A stretch of DNA of 64,000 bases from Cordylochernes scorpioides (lineage: Eukaryota > Arthropoda > Arachnida > Pseudoscorpiones > Chernetidae), in contig CP092884.1 of NCBI GenBank assembly GCA_030710605.1, forward strand, positions 16,225,483 through 16,289,482, written 5' to 3'. The position numbers and the translations under genes were made by a program. The notes under the pieces were generated by a model. That model had not been told where the DNA came from. It worked only from the letters and a program-made list of their open reading frames with translations, and made no database searches. Positions 1 to 10,165 of this stretch are shown here, piece after piece (position 1 is the stretch's first letter; the number at the start of each line of letters is the position of its first letter).

Positions 1-1670
1 TCATCTGTGGATAAGTTTCTCAGTTCAGATATCATGATACTGGATTCGATAAAGTCTGAGATCAGAGGAATGTTGGCCAAACTATGAACACAGCTATATG
101 ATGTGGATTTATTGGCTTGTATATACCATGTTAGTATTTGATATTGGATTGAATTTAATTTTTGTAAACATTTTTTTATTTAAATATTTGAACCAAATTT
201 CGGCTCCATATGTAAGTATTGGTCTGAAAATGGATTTATATAAAGTTAGCCTTTTCTAGGTGCTTAGACCCCAAGATTTCCCTCAAATTGAGAAGAGATA
301 ATTTTTGAAACGTTTTGTACGATTTACTATTTCTTCTATGTGGTATGTAAAATTTATTTTGTTTATTCTTCTGTGATTTGCAATTATTATTCCTAAAATT
401 TTGGTCTTCAGAGTTGGTATGATTATTTATTTATTAAATTTGATTGGGATTTTTCTTTGTTGTGTAAATAAAGTATATTAGTTTTTCTAGACTTATTTCA
501 AGTTTGTTACTCTTACACCATATATCAATCGTATTTAATGCCTTTTCTATAACTAATTTCAGGTCTTTGCATTTGTTGTGCCAGCATATAATTGATACAT
601 CATACGCATATCATACCACTTCACGATTAGGGACTTGATATTTGATCAAAAGATCGTTTAGTAATATTATCCATAGTAGTGGAGATAGCGGGCCACCCTG
701 CGGACATCTCTTTGTAATCTGTTTATTTATTGTTAAGTTATCATATGTAAATTTCGTTTTCCTCGATTTGAAATATGATTGAATAGTCCTTATTAAACTT
801 TCCGGCAAATTATCTTCATCTATTATTATTAAAATCGCAGGCCACCATGCGTTATCAAAGGCTCCCGCAATATCTATTGTGACCAGAGCTGTCAGTTCTT
901 TGGTTTTGTATTCCATTATTATATCGATTATATTATTTAAGGCTGTAATAGTAGATTTTGACTTGATGAATCCATGCTGTTTGGGACTTAATAAATTGTT
1001 TTGCATATAATATTCATAAATTTTCTTTTTAATAACTTTTTCGTAGATCTTAGACAGATTAGATGTTAACGAAATAGGTCGATAGCTTTTTATTGATTCG
1101 ACGTTAGATTTGTTTGGTTTCATTAGAATTTTTAAAACTGTCGTTTTCATTCCCTTGGAAAATATCCCATCTGAATACATTTATTTAATAACGAATGCAG
1201 CACCGGAAGTAACAGAGTCGTTACGTATTTTATCATGTTATTACTGATATTATCTTGACCTGGTGACTTTTTAACATTGCTATTGTCAATTAGATATTCT
1301 ATTTCTTCGGTATATCAATATGGTTAGCGTTTGAATTCCTTAAAAAAGGTTCGTAACTTCTAACCAATTTTTGTTGATGGTTGTCTTGATAAATTCTGTT
1401 ATCTGAAATTAATACATTTATTAAGTCTATAATGCGTTTTTCTTTTTCTGATTCTTGATTGTTGTCTATTATGGGAAGTCCTTTTTGCTTGTTTGAGGAT
1501 TTGAGCTTTTTGAAAATTTTATATGCGTTACCAAAAAGATCATTTGATTCATTTTCTTCGATGAAATTTTTCATATTATTTCTCTTTGCTTTCTTTATCA
1601 TATTATTAAATAGCGGTATGGTGCATTGAACTAGTGAACAAATGGTATCATTCACCAGTGCAAGGTCATC
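1..1670 (-). pseudogene. R1-clade non-LTR retrotransposon, decayed RT (ORF2) fragment
   Basis: Reverse transcriptase region of a LINE, read on the minus strand in several frames. A pre-RT block (1299-1655) runs into SPGQDNISNNMIKY (about 1190-1290). A frame change leads to SYRPISLTSNLSKIYEKV, then QHGF, IDIAGAFDNAWW and CPQGGPLSPLLW (611-1180). The AFDNAWW wording is typical of the R1 clade (family knowledge). The catalytic box at 599-613 is broken: a TGA stop lies just before it, and the expected YADD reads YAYD. Downstream pieces continue the C-terminal part, with a thumb-like stretch and FRPILTYGAEIWF near 190-240. At least two frameshifts, one nonsense codon and one lost catalytic aspartate mean it is dead. 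The element continues past the left edge. Clade assignment is by motif wording only. Confidence 0.82.
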
Positions 1671-2078
1671 TCGATTTTTTCCATTGCAGTTAAAACAGTA
1701 GGAAGAGATGTTTTATTTGAAAAATAAAATTTGATTTAAAAGAGTTTCTTGTGACTTTAGTTGTAAGATAACTTATCATTATAATTATATTTATCCACCA
1801 CTGGAGTTTTTCGTCACATAAAAATTTTATACTTATATATGGAAATTTTATTTGTGTTAGAAAGCACTAGATAACTACTATATCATCAGCCCCTCTCAAA
1901 TACGACGGGATATTTAAAAAAACAAGCGTTCACGTGGCGATGTAATAAAGCTAAGAGTTCAGACCTCAATAAAGTTTCTCTATTAGAGAATTAAAAGATA
2001 GAGATACCTTTGATACACACACACACACCGAGATATAATAAATATTTACGCTGAAATAAATTTCCTTTAAAGTTACAA
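1671..2078. other. Intergenic stretch, no gene seen
   Basis: AT-rich sequence with no supportable coding region. A short CA run lies at about 2019-2028. Confidence 0.6.
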
Positions 2079-2101
2079 ATATATATATATATATATATAT
2101 A
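2079..2101. repeat. (AT)n microsatellite, left half of an interrupted tract
   Basis: Pure AT/TA repeat ending exactly where the LTR of Ty3 element A begins. A longer AT tract resumes at the other end of the element (7468-7537). The simplest reading is that the element inserted into an AT microsatellite, which also makes its target-site duplication impossible to delimit. Confidence 0.85.
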
Positions 2102-2501
2102 TGTTATGAATATTTTGTGTTGTTGTTAGATTAGGCTTGATAAGACAAAGGATCGATAAGATAAAGGGTTGAGGTGCAGTCGTGATAAAAAAAGATAAAT
2201 ATTTACCGTCAAGTAGCTTTTATTTTCAATTACTTGAGGAAAGATTACACATTTGTTAGTTTTCACATTATATAGAATTTATAATTTAATCCTATATTAG
2301 TGATTTAAAAGGATTGATTGGTTAACTACGCATATTTACAACAAAATTATACAACGAAACTAAACAACTAAACTAAAAGTCTTTCTAAAAACGATGATAA
2401 CAAAAATAAAAATTATCAATGAATAAAATGAAATATATATTTTTAAAATATAGAAATATTTAGAGTTTTTAGATTATATAATATTTTTAGATTATATAAT
2501 A
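2102..2501 (-). repeat. 3' LTR of Ty3 element A
   Basis: Direct repeat of 7070-7469 at an offset of 4968 bp. In element sense it starts TATTATATAATC, where the solo copy at 14919 starts TGTTATATAATC. The usual TG terminus is therefore mutated to TA in both LTRs of this copy. An 18-bp tandem duplication close to the sense start is absent from the solo LTR. Confidence 0.93.
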
Positions 2502-2510
2502 TTTCCCCCC
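2502..2510 (-). promoter_or_regulatory. Polypurine tract of element A
   Basis: In element sense GGGGGGAAA directly precedes the 3' LTR, the position expected for the plus-strand DNA primer of reverse transcription. Confidence 0.8.
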
Positions 2511-2880
2511 TGTGAAAAGATTCTAAAAAAAATAAAATTTTAAAATAAAATTGGTAATTAAAATAATTAATTAAACGAAATCAATAAATCTTTAGAAATA
2601 ATTAAAAATGAAACAATAAAAATCAATACGCACATTTTTTCATAATAAACAAAAGAAAGTTTGTTTACAAATAATTTATATAATTATGAAATTATAATAA
2701 AAGTATATATAAGAAATATTAATGAGCGAAATATATCAAAAATGTATATGAAGCAAAAAAGGTATTTAAATTTGTGTAATTGTTACATTATGCTAGGTAC
2801 ACTTCAAAATATCAAAAGCGTAGAAAATGTTATTTTTACATGGTTGAGTAATGAAACGCTAATAGATGTATGGAGTGACA

Positions 2881-5800
2881 TTAAGTTATTTGTGAAGGCT
2901 TAAGAATTGTTGCTGATATTTGTTCTTCATTGTCCATGTCCAAAATATGGCCTTCCTGTAAAAAACATGGTTTATCATCAATATCTATTAACTTTGTGTT
3001 AGAATTTTGGTTTACTATAAAGTCATTTTCTATGTTAGTACTATAGTGAAGTAAAAAATCTGTTTCTGGGTAAAATAATTTAAGCTTATTTGAGTGTATA
3101 ATTTCTGTTTGTTTTCTTTGGGGTATATTGGGCTTATCTATTTCATATGTGACTGGAGAAAGTTGTTTTAAAATAGTAAATGGGCCTATATATCTTTGTG
3201 TTAATTTACCAGTGTTTGGATAAATAAAGGTTTTTACTAATACCTGATCTCCTTCTTTAAAAATGGGTTCTGGGTGTTTAATATCATAAAGTTGTTTGCT
3301 GTGTTCATGGGATTTTATGGTTCTTTCAATGGCTAATTTTCTTGCCTTTTCAATTGGTGTATGTGTTACTGTGTCATGTTCTATATACTGTGGTTGTATT
3401 CCATAGTATAAGAATTTAGGTGTAAAGCCTGTTGTGGTATGTACTGTTTCATTATAGCTTTCAGTAATTTTAGGAATATATTTTGTCCAAGGAATCTTTA
3501 AATTAGCATTATATTCACATCTTAACCTATTAATGATAGTGGAATTTAGTCTTTCTACTTTTGCATTTGTTTCTGGGTGATGGGAACTGGTGAGTAGATG
3601 CTTAACATTATTTCTATCTAAAAAGTGTTTAAATTTTCTGCTAAAAAAAGCTGCATTTCTGTCAGTTATTAATATTTCAGGTTTATTAATTTGGAATAAA
3701 TTTCTCAAACAAGTTATATAAGAATCAGTTGATACAGATTTTGTTGGAAAAGCCCAAAGGAATCTACTATGGTGATCTACTATCATATGGATACTATGTC
3801 TTGTTGTCCCATAATTATGTAACCCGCCCAATGTATCTAAAGAAAAAATGTGATTTGGGTGTGTAGCTATTGGCATCTGTTGTAGTGGTCCATAAACAAT
3901 TCTGTTATCCCTAGACTTGTTAAACTGGCAAGTTTCACAATGTTTGGTGTAATTAGCAATATCTCTAGTCATATGTGACCAATAATAGTGTGGAGAAATT
4001 ATTTTAGTCATTTGAGTTGTTCCAATATGCCCATGCTTTGTGTGTACTTTGCTTAATAATTTGTGTCTTAGTGTTTGTGGTACATAAGCTCTTTTAAAAC
4101 CTCTTCTATTAATAATGTAGAGGCCATTTTGTATTTTAATTTTAGCACTACTAATTTGTTCTGTGGATTGGTGTTCTTTTAACTCATTATATGTTAGGTA
4201 AAATGAGACAGGTGCTCTTGATAGCATGTCTGCTTCTATATTATTTAATCCTTTAATATGTTTTATGTCAAAGCTATATTGAGATAGGATTAAAGACCAT
4301 CTAAATAATCTACCATGTGGGTTTTTTACATTTTTGATCCATTTTAAAGGTAAGTGGTCTGTGTGCAAGGTAAAATGTATGTTGTGTAGATATGTGTGAA
4401 ACCTTTGTACTGAATTAATGATAGCTAATGTTTCAATTTCTGAGGCAGTATAATTCTGTTCATATGGATGAAGTTTTCTTGAAAAATAACCTATGGGGTG
4501 TAAAATGCCTTGCTCATCTGGTTGTTTAAGAACTCCTGCTACTCCTAGACTTGACGCGTCTGTGAATAAATGACATGGTTTTGATGGGTCATAAATATAT
4601 AGTACAGGTTGTGATATGAGTGAATTTTTAAGTGTTTGGAAGGCTTGTTCATGTTTCTCACTCCATAGCCAAGGAGCATTTTTTAACAAAAGTTCATTCA
4701 AAGGTGCCCTAATTTGCGCATAATGGGGAATAAATTTATTATAAATATTTATGGTGCCTAAAAATCTCTGTAAGGTTTTAATATTATATGGTCTATTTAA
4801 TTTTAAAATTGCTTCAATATTTGTGTTATTTGGTGTATATTTTCCTGAGTTAATAGTGTATCCTAAGAATTGTATTTCTTTTTGTAAAAATTTGCATTTA
4901 TTGAGATTCAGCTTTATATCCTCTTGTTCGAATATACCTAATATGTCATCTAAATGTTTAATGTGTTCTTCATAAGTTTTAGAGTGTATAATAATATCAT
5001 CAAAATAATTTAAGGCATAGTGTATATTATGCTTAGTGAAAACTGACTTCATAATCCTTTCAAATTGTGAAGGTGCATTTTTTAGACCATATGGAAGTCT
5101 GTTCCATTCATAACATCCTAATTGTGTTACAAAGGAGGTTTTATGTCTATCTTTTTCATCTATGGGTATATGCCAGTATGCATTTTTAACATCTAGAATA
5201 GTATATATTTTTGACTGTGATAACCTATCTATAATTTGTTCTATAAGTGGAATTGGTGTATGTTCTGGAACTGTTTTTTGATTAAGTTTCCTATAATCTA
5301 TACAGAGTCTTGTGGGGTGATTTGGGGCATCAGATTTCTTATTCACTAATAATGCAGGAGAACTATAGGGGCTAGATGAGGGTCTAATAATATCATATTT
5401 TAATAATTCAGTTATTTGTTTTTGTATTTCAGCATTATTGTAAAAAGATGTCCTATATGGCTTTTGTGCTATGGGAATATTATCTAAAAGAGATATGCAA
5501 ATTGGGTTAGTCTTTATGTGTCCTATATCAAAATTGTGTTTAGAGAAAACATTCTTATATTTATGCAATATATCTGAAATTGTTTGATTAGAAAAATTTG
5601 GATTAATATCTACTTTGCTAAAGTCTAAATATGAATTATAATTTGTTATAGAGCCCGGTTGTCGCATACTGTGAAATGGGTTAGAATCAGTAATGGGATT
5701 TGAATTAGGATCTATAAGTTTAACATTTGTAGTTGGTATATCAAAAGAATTGAAATTACACAATGGGTTAATCTTTAAAAGAGATGAATTTTTAACATAG

Positions 5801-6990
5801 TATGGGTCTGGAATACATAGGGTAGTGGCATATGACTTCTGATTATCAGTTTTTGGATTAAAAGAATACAAGAATTTATAATTTTGGAAAAGAAGGTTTT
5901 TTGAAAAATCTATTTGCAACTTAAATATATAAAATGTTGGTAAACCTAAAATAAGATATTCTATTGGACTATCACAAACAAACATTTCTTGATACCTTGT
6001 AATTTTACCTAAGCTAAGCCTAACTAATATTTTGTATAATGGGTAAGTAAATCCTTCTACCTGACCTATTCTTTCTTTTGGGGAATTATCTAATATTTTA
6101 TAATAAATATGATTTAAGTATTTTAAAGGGATAATAGATATGGATGATGCAGTGTCAAGTACACAAGGTAAAGATATTTGGTTTATAAATACAGAAAAAA
6201 GTAATAATGTTCTACCTGGGTTGATGCGCTTCGGATGATTATTGTTCTTAAGTGGGCAGTCTCTATGGAAATGGATCTGGTTGGGTAGCTGGTGAGATGC
6301 ACATATCTTGCAGGGGTATGGGGGTAGGTTTATGGGTTTGTGGGGTTCTTGCTGGTGGTGAGTTGCTGCTGCTGTCCTGGGAAAAGGCTGGTATTGATGA
6401 GCTAGGGAGGAGTTGGAGTTAAATCTTTTTACTGGAGTGCTTGTACTGGTAGAGGGTTGTTGGGGTTCTTCTTCTTTATTTGTTGATAATTTTAATTGGG
6501 TTGTGATTTTATACCATTCTGAAGGTTCTTGTACTCTTGCAGCTATTATATATTTTTTTAGGTGATCTGGCATTCCATCTGTAAGTGCTTCTAGTAAAAG
6601 TGTTTTTTCAAGATTAAGTTTATTGGCTAAGGCAGATTTTTCTTTAAAATATTGTTCCAGATCATCTTTATCAATATATTTTAAATTTAGAAACCTACTG
6701 AATAAATTTGAATCTTTAATTGTGAAATATGATGTTAATTTTTGTTCAATTTCCCCCCAATTATCTATATCTTGTAACTCTTCTATATAATAATTGAAAG
6801 CTTCACCCTCGAGATAATTTGATATATTATTTTGTTTAAAATCTTCATCAAGATGCTTCTGTAAACATTTTTTGTTAAAGAATTTGAGCCAAGATATTAT
6901 GTTTAAATTTTGACCATTAAATTTCGGTATTTCTATAGTATTTGGATATGGCGTTATGGCGTGTTCTACATTCCTTTGTTTGCGAGACAT
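2881..6990 (-). CDS. Gag-Pol polyprotein of Ty3 element A (1369 aa, single ORF)
   Basis: One frame encodes capsid through integrase, with no gag stop or frameshift. Gag-like residues lie at about 15-180. A zinc-knuckle-like CCHC follows (C227, C230, H240 or H242, C245). The aspartic protease motif reads DTAS at 279-282, where DTG is usual. The reverse transcriptase contains LCIDYRKLN, LDVKNAYWHIPI, and the catalytic YFDD at 662-665. RNase H has FTDAS with D811. The integrase has an HHCC region, then D1052, D1110 and E1146 (D-x57-D-x35-E). A chromodomain-less tail carries the RYIGPF (GPY/F) motif. The order PR-RT-RH-IN is that of Ty3/gypsy. The ATG at 6990 is the first in the frame, 79 nt inside the 5' LTR boundary. 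All catalytic residues except the protease glycine look intact. Confidence 0.95.
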   Translation of the reverse strand: MSRKQRNVEHAITPYPNTIEIPKFNGQNLNIISWLKFFNKKCLQKHLDEDFKQNNISNYLEGEAFNYYIEELQDIDNWGEIEQKLTSYFTIKDSNLFSRFLNLKYIDKDDLEQYFKEKSALANKLNLEKTLLLEALTDGMPDHLKKYIIAARVQEPSEWYKITTQLKLSTNKEEEPQQPSTSTSTPVKRFNSNSSLAHQYQPFPRTAAATHHQQEPHKPINLPPYPCKICASHQLPNQIHFHRDCPLKNNNHPKRINPGRTLLLFSVFINQISLPCVLDTASSISIIPLKYLNHIYYKILDNSPKERIGQVEGFTYPLYKILVRLSLGKITRYQEMFVCDSPIEYLILGLPTFYIFKLQIDFSKNLLFQNYKFLYSFNPKTDNQKSYATTLCIPDPYYVKNSSLLKINPLCNFNSFDIPTTNVKLIDPNSNPITDSNPFHSMRQPGSITNYNSYLDFSKVDINPNFSNQTISDILHKYKNVFSKHNFDIGHIKTNPICISLLDNIPIAQKPYRTSFYNNAEIQKQITELLKYDIIRPSSSPYSSPALLVNKKSDAPNHPTRLCIDYRKLNQKTVPEHTPIPLIEQIIDRLSQSKIYTILDVKNAYWHIPIDEKDRHKTSFVTQLGCYEWNRLPYGLKNAPSQFERIMKSVFTKHNIHYALNYFDDIIIHSKTYEEHIKHLDDILGIFEQEDIKLNLNKCKFLQKEIQFLGYTINSGKYTPNNTNIEAILKLNRPYNIKTLQRFLGTINIYNKFIPHYAQIRAPLNELLLKNAPWLWSEKHEQAFQTLKNSLISQPVLYIYDPSKPCHLFTDASSLGVAGVLKQPDEQGILHPIGYFSRKLHPYEQNYTASEIETLAIINSVQRFHTYLHNIHFTLHTDHLPLKWIKNVKNPHGRLFRWSLILSQYSFDIKHIKGLNNIEADMLSRAPVSFYLTYNELKEHQSTEQISSAKIKIQNGLYIINRRGFKRAYVPQTLRHKLLSKVHTKHGHIGTTQMTKIISPHYYWSHMTRDIANYTKHCETCQFNKSRDNRIVYGPLQQMPIATHPNHIFSLDTLGGLHNYGTTRHSIHMIVDHHSRFLWAFPTKSVSTDSYITCLRNLFQINKPEILITDRNAAFFSRKFKHFLDRNNVKHLLTSSHHPETNAKVERLNSTIINRLRCEYNANLKIPWTKYIPKITESYNETVHTTTGFTPKFLYYGIQPQYIEHDTVTHTPIEKARKLAIERTIKSHEHSKQLYDIKHPEPIFKEGDQVLVKTFIYPNTGKLTQRYIGPFTILKQLSPVTYEIDKPNIPQRKQTEIIHSNKLKLFYPETDFLLHYSTNIENDFIVNQNSNTKLIDIDDKPCFLQEGHILDMDNEEQISATILKPSQIT

Positions 6991-7069
6991 TTTGTAAAAA
7001 TAGTTTTATGAAATTTGAATAATTAATAGAGCAATTAGGTTGAAATTTCAGGTAATCCTGTCGACTTAT

Positions 7070-7460
7070 TGTTATGAATATTTTGTGTTGTTGTTAGATT
7101 AGGCTTGATAAGACAAAGGATCGATAAGATAAAGGGTTGAGGTGCAGTCGTGATAAAAAAAGATAAATATTTACCGTCAAGTAGCTTTTATTTTCAATTA
7201 CTTGAGGAAAGATTACACATTTGTTAGTTTTCACATTATATAGAATTTATAATTTAATCCTATATTAGTGATTTAAAAGGATTGATTGGTTAACTACGCA
7301 TATTTACAACAAAATTATACAACGAAACTAAACAACTAAACTAAAAGTCTTTCTAAAAACGATGATAACAAAAATAAAAATTATCAATGAATAAAATGAA
7401 ATATATATTTTTAAAATATAGAAATATTTAGAGTTTTTAGATTATATAATATTTTTAGAT

Positions 7461-7469
<9 letters not shown>
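7070..7469 (-). repeat. 5' LTR of Ty3 element A
   Basis: Second copy of the 400-bp LTR. It carries the promoter end of the element and should drive transcription leftwards. The outer edge fuses with the AT microsatellite, so the last few bases are arbitrary. Confidence 0.93.

Positions 7470-7537
<68 letters not shown>
7468..7537. repeat. (AT)n microsatellite, right half
   Basis: About 70 bp of pure AT repeat adjoining the 5' LTR of element A, continuing the tract at 2079-2101. Confidence 0.9.
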
Positions 7538-7540
<3 letters not shown>

Positions 7541-7665
7541 TAGAAACTATATAACAAAATTATAACAGTGATTCTAATTTTAAAAAATTTAAGGAGCAAA
7601 CTGATAATAATGATAACTTATATCAGTTAGATTTGATTAGATTAGCAAGCTAAATCTAAATTAAT

Positions 7666-7909
7666 TATAATAATAAATAGTTATTTAATTTTATAGTCCA
7701 GTTTTGTATTAAAATTATCTTCACTATTATGATCATTTAAATACAAATTATAAAATTTGTAAAATGTTATTAATTTGTAGATAGTATCTACAAATTACTA
7801 TCTACAAATTAATAACATTTTACAAATTTTATAATTTGTATTTAAATGATCATAATAGTGAAGATAATTTTAATACAAAACTGGACTATAAAATTAAATA
7901 ACTATTTAT

Positions 7910-7916
<7 letters not shown>
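7666..7916. repeat. Perfect 120-bp inverted repeat (palindrome)
   Basis: Arms 7666-7785 and 7797-7916 are exact reverse complements around an 11-nt spacer. The core again contains a smaller nested repeat (ATCTACAAATT and its complement). AT tracts flank both sides. No coding content. It could be a fold-back element, a recent inverted duplication, or a library/assembly fold-back artefact. Confidence 0.93.
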
Positions 7917-7946
<30 letters not shown>

Positions 7947-8108
7947 CAAACCGAATGTATATACTTAGAAAGTATGTTTTACTCACCCTTATATTTGAAA
8001 TGATGCTTCTTGGAAATAAGATCACACCAATTGCAATTTTTAAGCCACTATCTTTATTCTTTATGTGTCTGCGGGGCCTTCGGGTAAACCCGGGGCGTTG
8101 CCCGGGTA
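7917..8108 (+). mobile_element. Helitron tail fragment after an AT repeat
   Basis: After an (AT)n run (7917-7942), the stretch 7943-8108 matches 15278-15440 and the reverse complement of about 24845-25025. It ends in the GC-rich hairpin near 8090-8108, but the terminal CTAG/CTAA seen in the other copies is missing. It also supplies the unoccupied version of the site where the solo LTR at 14919 sits. Confidence 0.75.
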
Positions 8109-8570
8109 GTATATAGATATTCCGTTCAGTAAATATATAATTTTTAAAATAAATAAAAAGGTGAAATAATCAGAGTTGACAATGATGATGAAGTCAATTT
8201 ATTCAATACTTATAATAAAAAGGCATGTCCTGAATGTATAAGATCAGAAATTATTTCTATCCATATTGATAGATCCATAAGCTGCACTTCTTTTATTGCA
8301 ATACTACTCTATGGACTATAAAAGTTTAGGAAGATAATTCACAATGCAAATAACTTCACAATTATTATATCTCGCCTGAGCAGCCTTCTTATGTGCAAGT
8401 ATTTTTGTATTATCAAAACTGATATGTCTTGATAAAATGTAAACTTCAACAAAGGACAATTTTCAGGAGAGAGATCAGTTTCTTGGTTATTTTCTCTCAA
8501 ATAAATTCAACTTCTTGAGGTACTTAAAAAGTGTTTCAAAACACTTTATAACTAGAAGAATGGCGTAGAC
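8109..8570. other. No gene seen
   Basis: AT-rich stretch without a supportable feature. A weak similarity near 8215-8235 to the start of the hammerhead-bearing repeats at 16.5, 35.8 and 50.9 kb is too short to call. Confidence 0.5.
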
Positions 8571-8742
8571 CAGGGCCACATGCGGCTCTTTGGATATAAT
8601 GTGTAGTCCTCGTATAAATGAAAACTTTATTCAAGTGATTACTAATTATTGTTGGCAATGAAATTTTGTGCCTCTTCAAAAACTTTTCAATTTTGTAAAT
8701 TTTAATTTTTTACTTCCCGCCTCAAAAAGTTGCCGACCCCTG
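8571..8742. mobile_element. hAT-type MITE
   Basis: A 172-bp non-coding element. The left end starts CAGGG and the right end is the complement of CAGGGGTCGGCAAC, a terminal motif common in hAT transposons (family knowledge). The 8-bp flanks GCGTAGAC (8563-8570) and GCCTAGAC (8743-8750) agree at 7 of 8 positions, the target-duplication length of hAT elements. Confidence 0.85.
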
Positions 8743-8925
8743 GCCTAGACAATACATAAATTGAAAATATAGAGATTGTGTTGTTTTATTCTTTTGTGTG
8801 ATTATATAGTTCTTTATATATTACTGAAAATGATTTAATAATTTTTAAAACTACTTTATTCCAAGTATTTATTTCTTTATAATTGATTTCGACAACCGAA
8901 TTGCATTTGACTCTTTTTTATAGGT

Positions 8926-10165
8926 TCTTCATTTCCTCGCCGTGCTCGCTTCTCCTCCTTCGGACCGTGCTCATTTCTCCGCCTCCTCGCCGTGCTCGAT
9001 TTTTCGCTTCCTCGCCGTGCTCGATTCTCCGCCTCCTCGCCGTGCTCGATTCTCCGCAATCTCAATGTGCTCGATTCTCCGCCTCCTCGCAGTGTTCGAT
9101 TTTTCGCCTCCTCGCCGTGCTCGATTCTCCGCATCCTCGCCGTGCTCGATTCTCCGCCTCCTCGCCGTGCTCGATTCTCCGCTTCCTCGCCGTGCTGGAT
9201 TCTCCGCCTCCTCGCCGTGCTCGATTCTCCGCATCCTCGCCGTGCTCGATTCTCCGCATCCTAGATGTGCTCGCTTCTTCGCCTCCTCGCCGTGCTCGTT
9301 TCTCCGCCTCCTCGCCGTGCTCGATTTTTCGCTTCCTCGCCGTGCTCGATTCTCCGCCTCCTCGCCGTGCTCGATTCTCCGCAATCTCAATGTGCTCGAT
9401 TCTCCGCCTCCTCGCCGTGTTCGATTTTTCGCCTCCTCGCCGTGCTCGATTCTCCGCCTCCTCGCCGTGCTCGATTCTCTGCTTCCTCGATGTGCTCGAT
9501 TCTCCGTCTCCTCACCGTGCTCGATTCTCCGCTTCCTCGCCGTGCTGGATTCTCCGCCTCCTCGCCGTGCTCGATTCTCCGCATCCTCGCCGTGCTCGAT
9601 TCTCCGCATCCTAGATGTGCTCGCTTCTTCGCCTCCTCGCCGTGCTCGTTTCTCCGCCTACTCGCCGTGCTCGATTCTCCGCATCCGTGCCGTGCTCGAT
9701 TCTCCGCATCTTCGTCGTGCTCGATTTTCCTCTTCCTCGATGTGCTCGATTCTCCGCCTCCTCGCCGTGCTCGATTCTCCGCCTCCTCGCAGTGCTCGAT
9801 TCTCCGCATCCTCGCCGCACTCGATGCACCGCTTCCCTGATGTGCTCGATTTTCCGCCTCTTCGCCGTGCTCGATTCTCCGCATCCTCGATGTGCTCGCT
9901 TCTTCGCCTCCTCGCCGTGCTCGATTCTCCGCATCCTCGCCGTGCTCGATTCTCCGCATCCTCGCCGTGCTCGATTCTCCGCATCCTCGATGTGCTCGAT
10001 TCTCTGCATCCTCGCCGTGATCGATTCTCCGCTTCCTCGCCGTGCTCGATTCTCTGCTTCCTCGATATGCTCGACTCTCCGCCTCCTCGCCGTGCTCGAT
10101 TCTACGCCTCCTCGCCGTGCTCGATTCTCCGCTTCCTCGATGTGCTCGTTGCTCCGCTTCCTCCT
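8926..10165. repeat. 25-bp minisatellite, about 50 copies
   Basis: GC-rich tandem array in an AT-rich setting. The unit resembles CTCGATTCTCCGCCTCCTCGCCGTG. Because 25 is not a multiple of 3 and the unit lacks stop codons in most registers, long open frames appear on both strands and in several frames. Each translates a 25-residue repeat, and these are by-products. Variant units recur at longer spacing (350 bp between the CTGGAT variants at 9195 and 9545; 325 bp between the CTCAATG variants at 9061 and 9386). That is a higher-order pattern of 13-14 units from segmental duplication inside the array. Confidence 0.95.

Larger units (their letters stand above)
2102..7469 (-). mobile_element. Full-length Ty3/gypsy LTR retrotransposon (element A)
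   Basis: A complete element of about 5.37 kb in reverse orientation. It has two LTRs of 400 bp (2102-2501 and 7070-7469) that look identical by eye, a purine tract next to the 3' LTR, and one uninterrupted gag-pol frame between them. Identical LTRs and an open frame point to a very recent, possibly still active copy. No env-like frame is present: 2511-2880 after pol is non-coding. No primer-binding site starting TGG is obvious beside the 5' LTR (just below 7070), so the priming tRNA is unknown. A solo LTR of the same family lies at 14919-15277 in the opposite orientation. Confidence 0.95.

Noticed and set aside
2661..2903. Open frame after the pol gene of element A
   Set aside because: Low-complexity, AT-rich, opposite to pol and overlapping its end; most likely chance in the element's 3' untranslated part.
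8926..10165. CRISPR-like array
   Set aside because: Repeats are contiguous with no unique spacers, and the window is clearly eukaryotic.
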